64,000 bases of DNA from Chryseobacterium sp. JM1 (GTDB taxonomy: Bacteria; Bacteroidota; Bacteroidia; Flavobacteriales; Weeksellaceae): positions 62,001 through 126,000 of the forward strand of contig NZ_JPRN01000004.1 of assembly GCF_000737715.1 (NCBI RefSeq). The letters are read 5' to 3'. Shown in pieces: positions 34,809 through 43,318 of the stretch. Position 1 is the first letter of the stretch. Every line of letters begins with the position of its first letter. Made by a program: the position numbers and the translations under genes. The notes under the pieces are model-generated. The model was not told where the DNA came from. It saw only the letters and a program-made list of their open reading frames with translations, and did no database searches.

Positions 34809-35690
34809 TTAATTTGTTTTTTTCGCTTTGATCATTGCTTCCAATGCATCCCACATTTCTTTTGGAATATCTTCAAGCATATTGAATTCGCCGGCTCCCT
34901 GAAGCCACTCGCCACCGTCTATAGTTACTACTTCTCCATTCATGTAAGCAGAATAATCTGAAACCAGATAAGCAGCCAGATTCGCAAGCTCCTGATGTTC
35001 TCCCACTCTTCTCAAAGGAACTTTTTTCCTCATATCAAATTTTTCCTGAAGATCTCCCGGAAGCAATCTGTCCCAGGCTCCTTTCGTAGGGAAAGGTCCC
35101 GGTGCGATTGCATTGAAACGGATTCCGTATTTTGCCCACTCTACAGCCAAAGATCTGGTCATCGCCAGAACACCAGCTTTTGCACAGGCTGAAGGAACTA
35201 CATAAGCAGATCCTGTCCACGCATAAGTAGTTACAATATTTAAAACAGTTCCCGGACTTTTAGAATCGATCCAGTGTTTTCCGATGGAAAGGGTACAGTT
35301 TTTTGTTCCTTTTAAAACGATATCCAAAATAGAATCAAAAGCCGAATGCGTCAGTCTCTCTGTAGGTGAGATAAAGTTTCCGGCCGCATTGTTTAACAGA
35401 ATATCAATTCTTCCGAATTCTTTCAATGTCGCTTCTTTCATTGCTTCCACCTCATCCCAGTTTCTCACGTCACAGGCAACACACAGAACTTTTCCTCCGG
35501 TTTCCTCTTCCAGTTCTTTTGCAGTCCCCTGTAGTTTCTCCAGATTACGGGAAGTGATCACCACTTTTGCTCCCAGTTCCAGAAAATATTTGGTCATTGC
35601 TTTTCCCAGGCCGCTTCCGCCTCCCGTTACAATCGCAACTTTATCCTGTAATGCACCTTCGCGCAACATTGGCTGTGTATATAAATTCAT
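34809..35690 (-). CDS. SDR oxidoreductase, 2,4-dienoyl-CoA reductase-like
   Basis: A 293-residue short-chain dehydrogenase. The cofactor motif is TGGGSGLGKAM, with LLNNAAGNFISP following. The active-site region SAYVVPSACAKAGVLAMTRS together with GPFPTKGAWDRL matches the pattern of mitochondrial-type 2,4-dienoyl-CoA reductase (DECR1) rather than ordinary FabG. It would reduce 2,4-dienoyl-CoA esters from unsaturated fatty acid beta-oxidation with NADPH. It is a single gene; no other fatty-acid genes are next to it. Confidence 0.82.
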   Translation of the reverse strand: MNLYTQPMLREGALQDKVAIVTGGGSGLGKAMTKYFLELGAKVVITSRNLEKLQGTAKELEEETGGKVLCVACDVRNWDEVEAMKEATLKEFGRIDILLNNAAGNFISPTERLTHSAFDSILDIVLKGTKNCTLSIGKHWIDSKSPGTVLNIVTTYAWTGSAYVVPSACAKAGVLAMTRSLAVEWAKYGIRFNAIAPGPFPTKGAWDRLLPGDLQEKFDMRKKVPLRRVGEHQELANLAAYLVSDYSAYMNGEVVTIDGGEWLQGAGEFNMLEDIPKEMWDALEAMIKAKKTN

Positions 35691-35892
35691 ATGATCTTAT
35701 TTTTTCCTAAAAATACTAAATATTGAATTCATGCCCTTTAAAATAATGGGATAAATAATAATGTTATAAATAGTGATTCTCTTTTCCAGAGATAAAAACA
35801 ATACCAGCGTTATAGAATTTGAGATAAAAAATAATTTCAAGCTGGAAAAAGTGAACAGGTGCAAAATGACTGAATAAAATTGTACGTGTATT

Positions 35893-35985
35893 TTTTAGCG
35901 CAAAGTTTTACATTAACTACGCATATTATAAGCGTTGCAAAGATGGAATCGATCTTTGATCGATTTGATTAAGCGAATGTTTATA
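35893..35985. repeat. Family G intergenic repeat, copy 1
   Basis: TTTTTAGCGCAAAGTTTTAC at one end. Then GCAAAGATGGAATCGATCTT, TGATCGATTTGATTAAGCG. The same sequence of words is found on the minus strand of the 38710-38900 element. The remaining 35691-35892 shows nothing. Confidence 0.55.
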
Positions 35986-36019
35986 CTAAAAACAACCCTG
36001 TAACGAATTACAAGGTTGC
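35986..36019 (-). terminator. Terminator of the DUF1573 gene with UUCG loop
   Basis: On the minus strand AACCTTGTAA-TTCG-TTACAGGGTT (36017-35994) makes a 10-bp stem with one G-U pair and a UUCG tetraloop, followed by GTTTTTAG. Confidence 0.82.
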
Positions 36020-36053
36020 TGGATTTATGATGATTGTCTGTTATAAAAACGGA

Positions 36054-36464
36054 TTATGCTACCACTACTCCTTTGAATGAAAGAGTTTTAGGTGTTTTGC
36101 TTTCGCTTGTTGTAACATTCACTGTTTTCATGAATGCACCAGCCGCTGCTGCGTTGTAGCTGGCTTCTACAAATCCTTTTTTCCCAGGAAGAATAGGCGT
36201 TTTAGTGTAGTCTGCAGTTGTACATCCACAAGAAGGAGCTACATTTTCAATAACGATTGGTTTTGAAGAGGTATTTGTAAATTCGAATCTGATTGTTTTT
36301 GGTTTTCCCTGAGGGATGTTTCCTACGTCTATAGATTCTGATTTCCATTTAATGGCATCTGCAATTGTTCTTACGATAGAAGCAGTTTCACCTGGAAATA
36401 CGTTCGCATAAAACGGAGAGAAAGCAAGCACTGCTAAAAGCGCTGAGATTTGTAATTTTTTCAT
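36054..36464 (-). CDS. Secreted DUF1573 protein
   Basis: A 136-residue protein when started at the ATG at 36462-36464 (KKLQISALLAVLAFSPFYA signal peptide); the open frame continues 21 codons upstream without family support. The DUF1573 immunoglobulin-like domain has GNIPQGKPKTIRFEFTNTSS, VENVAPSCGCTTADY (SCGC is the family mark) and PGKKGFVEASYN. Function unknown, envelope location expected. It is divergent from a kinase gene; the region between carries TTGTTAAT repeats. Confidence 0.85.
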   Translation of the reverse strand: MKKLQISALLAVLAFSPFYANVFPGETASIVRTIADAIKWKSESIDVGNIPQGKPKTIRFEFTNTSSKPIVIENVAPSCGCTTADYTKTPILPGKKGFVEASYNAAAAGAFMKTVNVTTSESKTPKTLSFKGVVVA

Positions 36465-36524
36465 GAGTATATATTTAATAGTTAATAAAAAATCAAAGGA
36501 ATCGGTTATTATCGTTTGATATAG

Positions 36525-36532
36525 CAAATATA
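36525..36532 (-). promoter_or_regulatory. -7 box of the DUF1573 gene
   Basis: TATATTTG on the minus strand, exact TAnnTTTG match, about 60 bases before the ATG. Confidence 0.5.
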
Positions 36533-36552
36533 GAGCGGATCATTCATACAAC

Positions 36553-36617
36553 TTGTTAATCACTATCAAACATTTGTTAATGAGTTGTTAATGATCAAAG
36601 ATAAATAGATATTTTTG
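36553..36617 (+). promoter_or_regulatory. Three TTGTTAAT direct repeats and -7 box before the second OmpR-type kinase gene
   Basis: TTGTTAAT occurs at 36553-36560, 36574-36581 and 36585-36592, spaced 21 and 11 bases, i.e. on one face of the helix. TATTTTTG at 36610-36617 is a full -7 box, 19 bases before the ATG. The shared core GTTAAT is the same as in front of the first OmpR-type kinase gene. Confidence 0.65.
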
Positions 36618-36636
36618 GATAATATTGCTTCAGGAA

Positions 36637-37884
36637 ATGAAAATCAAAAAACTCAATATTATTATAACACTGGGATTCATTGCTATTATTGGGATTTTAA
36701 TAGCACAGCTTCTCTGGACCCGGCAGGCTTATAATCTTGAAGATAAAAAATTTAATCAAAAGGTAAATATTGCCTTAATGGAAGTGGCGGAAAAATTATC
36801 CGGCGGAAAAACTTCTTTCACTGAAAATCCGGTACAGATTATTGCCAACGATTATTATGTAGTTAATACAAATAATGAATTTCATCCCGTTGTACTGGAA
36901 CACTATCTGAAAACAGAATTCACCCGTTTCCAGGTGAACACAGATTATGTATATGCTTTATATAACTGTCACAGCGATAAAATGGTGTATGGAAAGTATA
37001 TGTCGAAAAATCAGGAAAGTCCGAGTGATAAGGTAATTAATTTTCCAAAGCATAAAAATCTGATCTATTATTTTTCGATCCGTTTTCCTGATAAAACCAC
37101 TTATCTGATCAGCTCACTAAGATTTTGGTATGTCCTTACTTTTGCCCTTATTATCATTCTTCTGGTTTATGTTTATTCTATCTACACCATTATCCAGCAA
37201 AAAAAATTCTCGGAGCTGCAGCGTGACTTCATCAATAATATGACCCACGAGTTTAAAACGCCTCTTTCTTCTATCCTTCTGGCTTCAGAATCGCTCAACA
37301 AGCAGAATATCGTGCAGGAAAATCCAAAACTACAAACTTACACGTCCATCATTATCAATCAAAGCTACAAGCTCAATAATCATATTGAAAAAATACTCAA
37401 TATCGCTAAAAATGACACGTCCGGATTGTCATTAAAACCTCAAAAAATCATATTACTTCCGTTTATTCAGGAAATTGCTGACACCATTCAGCAGAATAAT
37501 GAAAATATGACGATCGATATAGACATCGAAAACAGTTTCTCCGTCATGGCAGATGAATTTCACTTTACGAACATCATTTACAATATTTTGGACAATTCCG
37601 TAAAGTACTGTGAAAACAATCCTCAGATCGCCATTTCAGCCTATAAAGATTCAAAAGGTTTATATTTAAAGTTTAAAGACAACGGAATGGGGATTCCTGT
37701 TAAAAATATTCCTCATATTTTTGATAAATTTTACAGGGTGAATACCAGAAAGAGTGAAGAAGTCAATGGCTTTGGATTGGGATTATTTTATGTAAAAAAA
37801 ATCGTCCAGCAGCACAACTGGAAAATTTCAGTTGAAAATAATGCTGATAAAGGAATTACTACGACTCTCTTTTTCCCGTCTTAA
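36637..37884 (+). CDS. Sensor histidine kinase (HisKA/HATPase), second system
   Basis: A 415-residue protein started at the ATG at 36637; the frame can be read from a TTG at 36625, but the ATG fits better. TM1 lies at about 7-27 (IIITLGFIAIIGILIAQLL) and TM2 at about 165-188 (VLTFALIIILLVYVYSIY), with a sensor segment of about 135 residues between them. The H box is NNMTHEFKTPLSSIL, the N box NILDNSVKYC and the G box GFGLGLFYVKKI. The response regulator gene follows after 18 bases. Confidence 0.93.
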   Translation: MKIKKLNIIITLGFIAIIGILIAQLLWTRQAYNLEDKKFNQKVNIALMEVAEKLSGGKTSFTENPVQIIANDYYVVNTNNEFHPVVLEHYLKTEFTRFQVNTDYVYALYNCHSDKMVYGKYMSKNQESPSDKVINFPKHKNLIYYFSIRFPDKTTYLISSLRFWYVLTFALIIILLVYVYSIYTIIQQKKFSELQRDFINNMTHEFKTPLSSILLASESLNKQNIVQENPKLQTYTSIIINQSYKLNNHIEKILNIAKNDTSGLSLKPQKIILLPFIQEIADTIQQNNENMTIDIDIENSFSVMADEFHFTNIIYNILDNSVKYCENNPQIAISAYKDSKGLYLKFKDNGMGIPVKNIPHIFDKFYRVNTRKSEEVNGFGLGLFYVKKIVQQHNWKISVENNADKGITTTLFFPS

Positions 37885-37902
37885 ATTTAATCATGTGTAC
37901 GT

Positions 37903-38586
37903 ATGGAGAAATCTAAAATTTTATATGCAGAAGATGACGAAACGATAGCCTTCCTGATTCAGGACAGCCTGGAAAGTTATTATGATATCAACTGTTACCC
38001 GGATGGAAAATCTGCACTTGAGGCATTCAACAGCCAAAGTTTTGATATCTGCCTGCTGGATATTATGATGCCGGGACTCAACGGATTTGAAGTGGCAGAG
38101 CACATCCGCAATAAAAATTCAGACATTCCTATTATTTTCATTTCTGCAAAAACTTTAAAAGAAGACAGAATCAAAGGGCTGAAAATCGGGGCCGATGATT
38201 ATCTGGTAAAACCTTTCAGCATTGAAGAACTGATCCTTAAAATCGAAGTTTTCCTGAAACGTACTAAGAAAACCAATACATCCCCGGCACAATACAGAGT
38301 CGGGAAATATGATTTTGATCCAAAAAATTACACACTCCAGAATCAGGATAACAGCATTACGCTTACCCAAAGAGAATCTGAACTCCTTTTATATTTTATC
38401 CGCCACAAGAATATTGTTGTTAAAAGACAGGACATTCTGAAAGCGATCTGGGGAGACGATGACTATTTTATGGGACGAAGTCTGGATGTATTTATTTCCC
38501 GCCTGCGAAAAGTACTGGCGGATGAGCAGACTATTTTAATTGAAAATCTGCACGGAATAGGCTTTCGTTTTTCTGAAAAAAAATAA
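37903..38586 (+). CDS. OmpR-family response regulator, second system
   Basis: A 227-residue protein, the same length as the regulator at 30535-31218 and similar throughout. Receiver: YAEDDETIAF, ICLLDIMMPGLNGFE and DDYLVKPFSIEEL. Winged helix: LTQRESELLLYFIRHKNIVV and GRSLDVFISRLRKVL. It pairs with the kinase just upstream. The two kinase/regulator pairs look like paralogous systems, and their promoter regions share the GTTAAT repeat core. Confidence 0.94.
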   Translation: MEKSKILYAEDDETIAFLIQDSLESYYDINCYPDGKSALEAFNSQSFDICLLDIMMPGLNGFEVAEHIRNKNSDIPIIFISAKTLKEDRIKGLKIGADDYLVKPFSIEELILKIEVFLKRTKKTNTSPAQYRVGKYDFDPKNYTLQNQDNSITLTQRESELLLYFIRHKNIVVKRQDILKAIWGDDDYFMGRSLDVFISRLRKVLADEQTILIENLHGIGFRFSEKK

Positions 38587-38709
38587 AGTTACGCGGTACA
38601 GGTTTTTTAAGAGTTATGAGTTTTGAATTATGAGTAATGAGTTTCAGGATAAAAGCTACAGAATTTGGGATTTGAAAGTATGGGGAATCGCCTGCAAAAC
38701 TTGGAAGAA

Positions 38710-38900
38710 ATAAGTTTTTTTCACGCAAAGTTTCATCTTGTTAATGTTTAGTTTTGAGGAAGGCAAAGACTGTGACTGCGTCACTGATGAAGCTCCCGGT
38801 ATGCAACATCCACTTAATCGAATCAATGAAATTGATTCCTCTCTTTGCTCTCCTTGTACTGTACGGTATTAGAATAGAACTTTGCGTGAAAAAAACTTAT
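38710..38900. repeat. 191-bp element with perfect 23-bp terminal inverted repeats (family G)
   Basis: 38710-38732 and 38878-38900 are exact inverted copies (ends ATAAGTTTTTTTCACGCAAA and onwards). Inside, GAGGAAGGCAAAG faces a matching GCAAAGAGAGG word, and AATCAATGAAATTGATT is a local palindrome. No open frame and no clear target-site duplication. The minus strand shares GCAAAGA..GGAATC and GATTAAG words with 35893-35985. Confidence 0.7.
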
Positions 38901-38983
38901 CTCTTGCTCAGGGTTTAAAATTGATCCAGTATATGGACGTAAAAATAGTTTATGGTTTGAACCACGAAACCCACATCCAGAAA

Positions 38984-39036
38984 CGTTATCAGGTACTAAG
39001 ATTCATAAAAAAGTCTGATGTCTGAAATCTAAAACA
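38984..39036. repeat. Family C words (TCTGATGTCTGAAATCT)
   Basis: AGTCTGATGTCTGAAATCTA resembles the words of 43113-43226 in reverse. Otherwise the 560-base spacer 38587-39149 contains the 191-bp element and no gene. Confidence 0.35.
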
Positions 39037-39149
39037 AATGTCTTATCCCGAACTCCGGTTAAATTTGGATACGATTGTTTCTAAATTACAACGGTAACGG
39101 ATTATTCTTTGATTTTTAATTAATTTTAAACTTTGAAAATGAATCCTTA

Positions 39150-41447
39150 ATGAAAAATCACGGAACTACTGTTTTTCTATTCCTTTTATTTTTTGGTTTA
39201 CATCTTAAAGCCCAAAAATTTGAAAGATTAATACAATACGTCAATCCATTAATCGGGACCGAAAAAATGGGACATACCTATCCCGGAGCTACCGTTCCTT
39301 TCGGAGCTGTACAACTGAGCCCGGAAACGGATACGATTTCGTATGAACTCAATGGCAAATACAACGGCGAGGTTTATAAATACTGTGCAGGATACCGCTA
39401 TGAAGACAAAACAATCGTAGGCTTCAGCTCTACGCACTTCAGCGGAACAGGACATTCTGACCTTGGAGATTTCCTGATTATGCCGACAGTCGGTAAACTG
39501 CAGTTGAACCCAGGAACCGCAACAAATCCTGAAAGAGGCTACAGAAGCCGGTTCTCCCACGAAAATGAAAAAGCAGAGGCCGGATATTATAAAGTCAAGC
39601 TTGATGATCACAATATTCTCGCAGAACTGACGGCTTCCACAAGATCCGGAGTTCACCGTTATACCTTTCCAAAATCTGATCAGGCCCATATTATTTTAGA
39701 TCTGACCGCAGGAATCTATAATTATGAAGGTAAAAATGTATGGACCTACGTTCGTGTAGAAAACGACGGAACAGTCACAGGTTATCGTCAAACCAATGGC
39801 TGGGCAAGAACCAGAACGGTTTATTTCGCGATGAAATTCTCAAAACCTTTTAAATCTTACGGACAGAAAAATTTTGACGGACCTCAGGTGTACAGAGGAT
39901 TCTGGAGAAAATTTGATCAGAATAAAAACTTCCCGGAAATTGCCGGCAAAAACCTGAAAATGTATTTTGATTTCGATACTCAGGAAAATGAAGCCGTTGA
40001 AGTGAAACTGGCCATTTCTCCGGTAAGCCAAACCAATGCTCTGGAAAATCTTGAAAAAGAAACAGGCAATCTATCTTTTGATCAGATTAAAGCAAAAGCC
40101 CAGGAAAACTGGAATAAAGAACTGAATAAAATCGTTATCAAAGGTTCCGAAACAGAAAAAACGAACTTTTATACCGCGATGTATCATACTTTCATCAGTC
40201 CTACCACGTATATGGACATCAATGGAGAATATAAAGGTTTGGATCAGAATATCCACAAAGCGGAAGGTTTCACCAATTATACAACGTTCTCTATCTGGGA
40301 TACGTACCGGGCCCTTCACCCTTTCTTTAATATCATCCAGCCAAAACGAAATAATGATATGGTTAAATCGATGATGGCCCATTATGATCAGTTTTCCATG
40401 AAAATGCTTCCGATCTGGTCCCATTATGCCAATGACAACTGGTGTATGAGCGGTTATCACAGCGTAAGTGTAGCTGCTGATGCCGTGATCAAAGGAAATT
40501 ACAACGGTGATCCTAAAGAAGTATTGAAAGCCTGCATCGCAACCGCCAACAAAAGAGATTATGAAGGCATCGGATATTATATCGACATGGGTTATATCCC
40601 AGCTGAGAAAAATGGAACTTCAGTTTCCAATACGTTGGAATATGCTTATGACGACTGGGCGATTGCTCAGCTGGCCAAACATTTAGGCGAAACAGAAATC
40701 TACAATCAGTTTATTAAACGTTCTGAAAACTGGAAAAATAATTTTGATCCTAAAGCCGGATTTATGCGTCCCAGATTAGCAGACGGAAGTTTCAAAAAAG
40801 ATTTTGATGTTCTAAGCACCCACGGTCAGGGTTTCATCGAAGGAAATTCCCGGAACTACAGCTTTTTTGTTCCTCAAAATCCTGATGGTTTAATGCAGAT
40901 GATGGGTGGAAAGAAAAAATTTGCTTCAAAACTGGATGAACTTTTCACCATGCATCTACCCGATGAATTTTTCGCCGATACAGAAGATATTACCCGAGAA
41001 GGAATTATCGGAGGTTATGTTCACGGAAACGAACCGGCTCACCACGTGGCCTACTTCTACAACTGGGCAGGACAGCCATGGAAAACCCAGGCTCAGATCC
41101 GCCGTATTTTAGAAATGCAGTACAAAGCGACACCGGACGGCCTTGGAGGAAATGACGATGCTGGACAAATGAGTGCATGGTATATTTTAAGCTCTCTTGG
41201 ATTTTATCCGGTAGCTCCGGGTTCTGAAGATTACTCGATTGGAAGTCCAGCCGTAGATCATGCGGTTCTGAATCTTGAAAACGGAAAGACTTTTGAAATT
41301 GAAGCCATCAATCAGAGCCCGAAGAATGTGTATGTGGAAAAGATCCTTCTGAATGGGAAAGAGATTAAGAATTTTATCTTAAAGCATTCTGAGATTACAG
41401 CGGGTGGAAAACTTACTTTTTATATGAGTGCAAAGGCGAAGAAATAG
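39150..41447 (+). CDS. GH92 alpha-1,2-mannosidase-like protein
   Basis: A 765-residue protein with a signal peptide (ends HLKAQ). The N-terminal beta-sandwich opens with QYVNPLIGTEKMGHTYPGAT and PFGAVQLSPETDT, the GH92 signature. The catalytic (alpha/alpha)6 domain contains TFSIWDTYRALHPFFNI, YANDNWCMSGYHSV, HGNEPAHHVAYFYNWAGQPW and GNDDAGQMSAWYILSSLGFY, the last carrying conserved acidic residues. The family releases mannose from alpha-mannosides with calcium and inversion. It is a single gene without a neighbouring SusCD pair, so it may act on N-glycan-type substrates taken from the surroundings. Confidence 0.95.
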   Translation: MKNHGTTVFLFLLFFGLHLKAQKFERLIQYVNPLIGTEKMGHTYPGATVPFGAVQLSPETDTISYELNGKYNGEVYKYCAGYRYEDKTIVGFSSTHFSGTGHSDLGDFLIMPTVGKLQLNPGTATNPERGYRSRFSHENEKAEAGYYKVKLDDHNILAELTASTRSGVHRYTFPKSDQAHIILDLTAGIYNYEGKNVWTYVRVENDGTVTGYRQTNGWARTRTVYFAMKFSKPFKSYGQKNFDGPQVYRGFWRKFDQNKNFPEIAGKNLKMYFDFDTQENEAVEVKLAISPVSQTNALENLEKETGNLSFDQIKAKAQENWNKELNKIVIKGSETEKTNFYTAMYHTFISPTTYMDINGEYKGLDQNIHKAEGFTNYTTFSIWDTYRALHPFFNIIQPKRNNDMVKSMMAHYDQFSMKMLPIWSHYANDNWCMSGYHSVSVAADAVIKGNYNGDPKEVLKACIATANKRDYEGIGYYIDMGYIPAEKNGTSVSNTLEYAYDDWAIAQLAKHLGETEIYNQFIKRSENWKNNFDPKAGFMRPRLADGSFKKDFDVLSTHGQGFIEGNSRNYSFFVPQNPDGLMQMMGGKKKFASKLDELFTMHLPDEFFADTEDITREGIIGGYVHGNEPAHHVAYFYNWAGQPWKTQAQIRRILEMQYKATPDGLGGNDDAGQMSAWYILSSLGFYPVAPGSEDYSIGSPAVDHAVLNLENGKTFEIEAINQSPKNVYVEKILLNGKEIKNFILKHSEITAGGKLTFYMSAKAKK

Positions 41448-41460
41448 TTTTTCTAAACAC

Positions 41461-41620
41461 AAGCGCCACAAATAACCTACACAAATATCCCCAATCATCT
41501 GTGAAATCAGTGGTTAAAAAAATATTACGAACCACAAAGCGGCAAAAGATTTTGAACACTTAAGTTATTTTAAGTCCAATGCTTTTCGAATAAGAAGATC
41601 ACATAAGTTTTAAAAAATCA
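41461..41620 (+). repeat. Family F intergenic repeat, copy 1
   Basis: Blocks in order: ATCATCTGTGAAATCAGTGG (about 41495-41514), ACCACAAAGCGGCAAAAG (41529-41546), CACTTAAGTTATTTTAAGTC then CAATGCTTTTCGAATAAGAA then GATCACATAAGTTTT. The same blocks occur at 59318-59478 on the other strand in a circularly shifted order. Confidence 0.65.
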
Positions 41621-41654
41621 TAGATTTTTATATTGATAAATACCATTTATTGAG

Positions 41655-41693
41655 GTGGCGAAAATTCAAAGAATTTTTGACGGGGTGGTTTCA
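41655..41693 (+). repeat. Family E intergenic repeat, copy 2
   Basis: GGCGAAAATTCAAAGAATTT then TTGACGGGGTGGTTT. It matches the minus strand of 15556-15612 in the TCAAAGA and TTGACGGGGT.GTT parts. Confidence 0.6.
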
Positions 41694-41707
41694 GCATCCG
41701 GAATTAT

Positions 41708-41752
41708 AAAAACAAAAAGGGCAAATAGTTGTATTTGCCCTTTTATTATTTT
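41708..41752. terminator. Strong hairpin terminator downstream of pyrC
   Basis: AAAGGGCAAATA (41716-41727) and TATTTGCCCTTT (41732-41743) form a perfect 12-bp stem. A T-rich tail is present on both strands, so it can serve pyrC (minus) and transcripts from the GH92 side. Confidence 0.9.
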
Positions 41753-41765
41753 TAGTTTAATCTTA

Positions 41766-43103
41766 CTATTCTCCTACTTCAAAAAGAAGTCTCTCTCCGA
41801 ATTTTTCTTCTGCAATATTCCCGTTGTCATACACCAGATGTCCATTAACAAAAGTCTGGGTTACTTTAGAATGTAAATTCATTCCTTCCAGAGGACTCCA
41901 GCCGCATTTGTACAGAAGGTTATCTTTAGCTACCGTCCAGTCTGCATTCACATCAACCAAAACAAGATCTGCCTTATACCCTTCTCTTACAAAACCTCTT
42001 TTCTCAACCCTGAAAAGGATCGCCGGATTGTGACACATCTTTTCAACAATCTTTTCCAAAGAAATTTTTCCCTGATGATAATTTTCCAGCATCACAGGTA
42101 ACGAATGCTGTACCAAAGGAGCACCGGAAGGACATTTTGTATACACATTCTGTTTTTCTTCAGCAGTATGCGGCGCATGGTCGGTCGCGATTACATCGAT
42201 CCTATCATCCAAAAGCGCTTCCCAAAGGGCATCTTTGTCTTTCTGGGTTTTTACAGCGGGATTCCACTTGATCAGAGAACCTTTTGTTTCATAATCTTCA
42301 TTGGTAAATGTCAGGTGATGAACACATACTTCAGCGGTAATTTTTTTATCTTTTAATGGAATATCATTTCTGAAAAGATCCATTTCTTTTGCTGTTGAAA
42401 GGTGAAAAACGTGAAGCCTCGCTCCTGTTTTTTCTGCCAGCTCAATGGCTTTTGAAGATGATTTATAGCAAGCTTCTTCACTTCTGATCAGGTGATGAAA
42501 TTTCACAGGAATGTCCTCTCCATATTCGTCAAGGTAGGTCTGTGTATTCGCTCTGATCGTAGCTTCATCTTCACAGTGAACAGCAATCAGCATTTTTGTG
42601 CTGCTGAAAATATTTTCCAGCGTTTCCGGATTGTCTACCAGCATATTTCCGGTAGAAGAGCCTAAGAATAATTTTATTCCCGGAACATTTCTCGGATTGG
42701 TCTTTAAAACTTCTTCAAGATTATCATTGGTTCCGCCCATCATAAAACCGTAGTTGGCATATGCTTTCTGAGAACCTATCTCGTATTTATCCGCTAATAA
42801 TTCCTGAGTAACGGCATTAGGAACCGTATTCGGCTGATCGATGAAACTTGTAATTCCACCTGCGATGGCAGCTCTTGATTCTGTTTCAATATCTCCTTTA
42901 TGCGTCAATCCCGGGTCTCTGAAATGCACCTGATCGTCTATGACACCAGGCAGAAGATATTTTCCGGAACCGTCAATGATCTGATCCGCCTCTTCAGCAA
43001 TCGAGGAATCTATTTTAGAGATCAGGTCATTTTCTATTAAGATATCGCTTTCGAAGATCTTACCTTCATTCACGATCTTTACATTTTTGATTAGGGTCTT
43101 CAT
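41766..43103 (-). CDS. pyrC: Dihydroorotase
   Basis: A 445-residue amidohydrolase. The metal-site start is PGVIDDQVHFRDPGLTHKGD, where the usual HxH is QxH, a form I recall in other Bacteroidota dihydroorotases. Other landmarks are GIKLFLGSSTGN (Lys for metal bridging), LIAVHCEDEATI, LHVFHLSTAKEMD and DVIATDHAPHTAEEK (catalytic Asp). It closes carbamoyl aspartate to dihydroorotate in pyrimidine synthesis. If the Q variant turns out inactive, a hydantoinase-like role is the alternative. Single gene with terminator. Confidence 0.9.
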   Translation of the reverse strand: MKTLIKNVKIVNEGKIFESDILIENDLISKIDSSIAEEADQIIDGSGKYLLPGVIDDQVHFRDPGLTHKGDIETESRAAIAGGITSFIDQPNTVPNAVTQELLADKYEIGSQKAYANYGFMMGGTNDNLEEVLKTNPRNVPGIKLFLGSSTGNMLVDNPETLENIFSSTKMLIAVHCEDEATIRANTQTYLDEYGEDIPVKFHHLIRSEEACYKSSSKAIELAEKTGARLHVFHLSTAKEMDLFRNDIPLKDKKITAEVCVHHLTFTNEDYETKGSLIKWNPAVKTQKDKDALWEALLDDRIDVIATDHAPHTAEEKQNVYTKCPSGAPLVQHSLPVMLENYHQGKISLEKIVEKMCHNPAILFRVEKRGFVREGYKADLVLVDVNADWTVAKDNLLYKCGWSPLEGMNLHSKVTQTFVNGHLVYDNGNIAEEKFGERLLFEVGE

Positions 43104-43112
43104 TTTTACTTT

Positions 43113-43226
43113 AGAAATTAGATGTTAGATATTGGAAGTCAGATGTCAGAAAATTTTTAAGCTAAAAATTATAAGTGCTTGATAAAACTGCAATCACTAA
43201 TTTCTAACTTCTCATATCCAACATCT
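43113..43226. repeat. Family C inverted repeat between pyrC and the flippase gene
   Basis: AGATGTTAGATATTGGAAGT (from about 43120) and the reverse complement of ACTTCTCATATCCAACATCT (43207-43226) match with few changes. The words continue as CAGATGTCAG and CTAATTTCTA. Confidence 0.6.
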
Positions 43227-43294
43227 ACAAAAAGCAAAATTAAGGTTTATGAATGAATTTTAAGTTCGCTCGTTAAAATCAGTTTCTAAATATT

Positions 43295-43302
43295 TACATT
43301 TG
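43295..43302 (+). promoter_or_regulatory. -7 box of the flippase gene
   Basis: TACATTTG, exact TAnnTTTG. The coding start TTG lies 17 bases downstream, leaving a leader of about ten bases. Confidence 0.5.
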
Positions 43303-43318
43303 CATAAAATTTTCGAGT

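Noticed and set aside
36465..36527. Longer N-terminus for the DUF1573 protein
   Set aside because: The extra 21 codons would hide the signal peptide inside the protein and overlap the -7 box at 36525-36532.
39150..41447. Polysaccharide utilisation locus around the GH92 gene
   Set aside because: No SusC/SusD pair, other glycosidase or dedicated regulator adjoins it; the flanks are repeat-filled spacers and unrelated genes.
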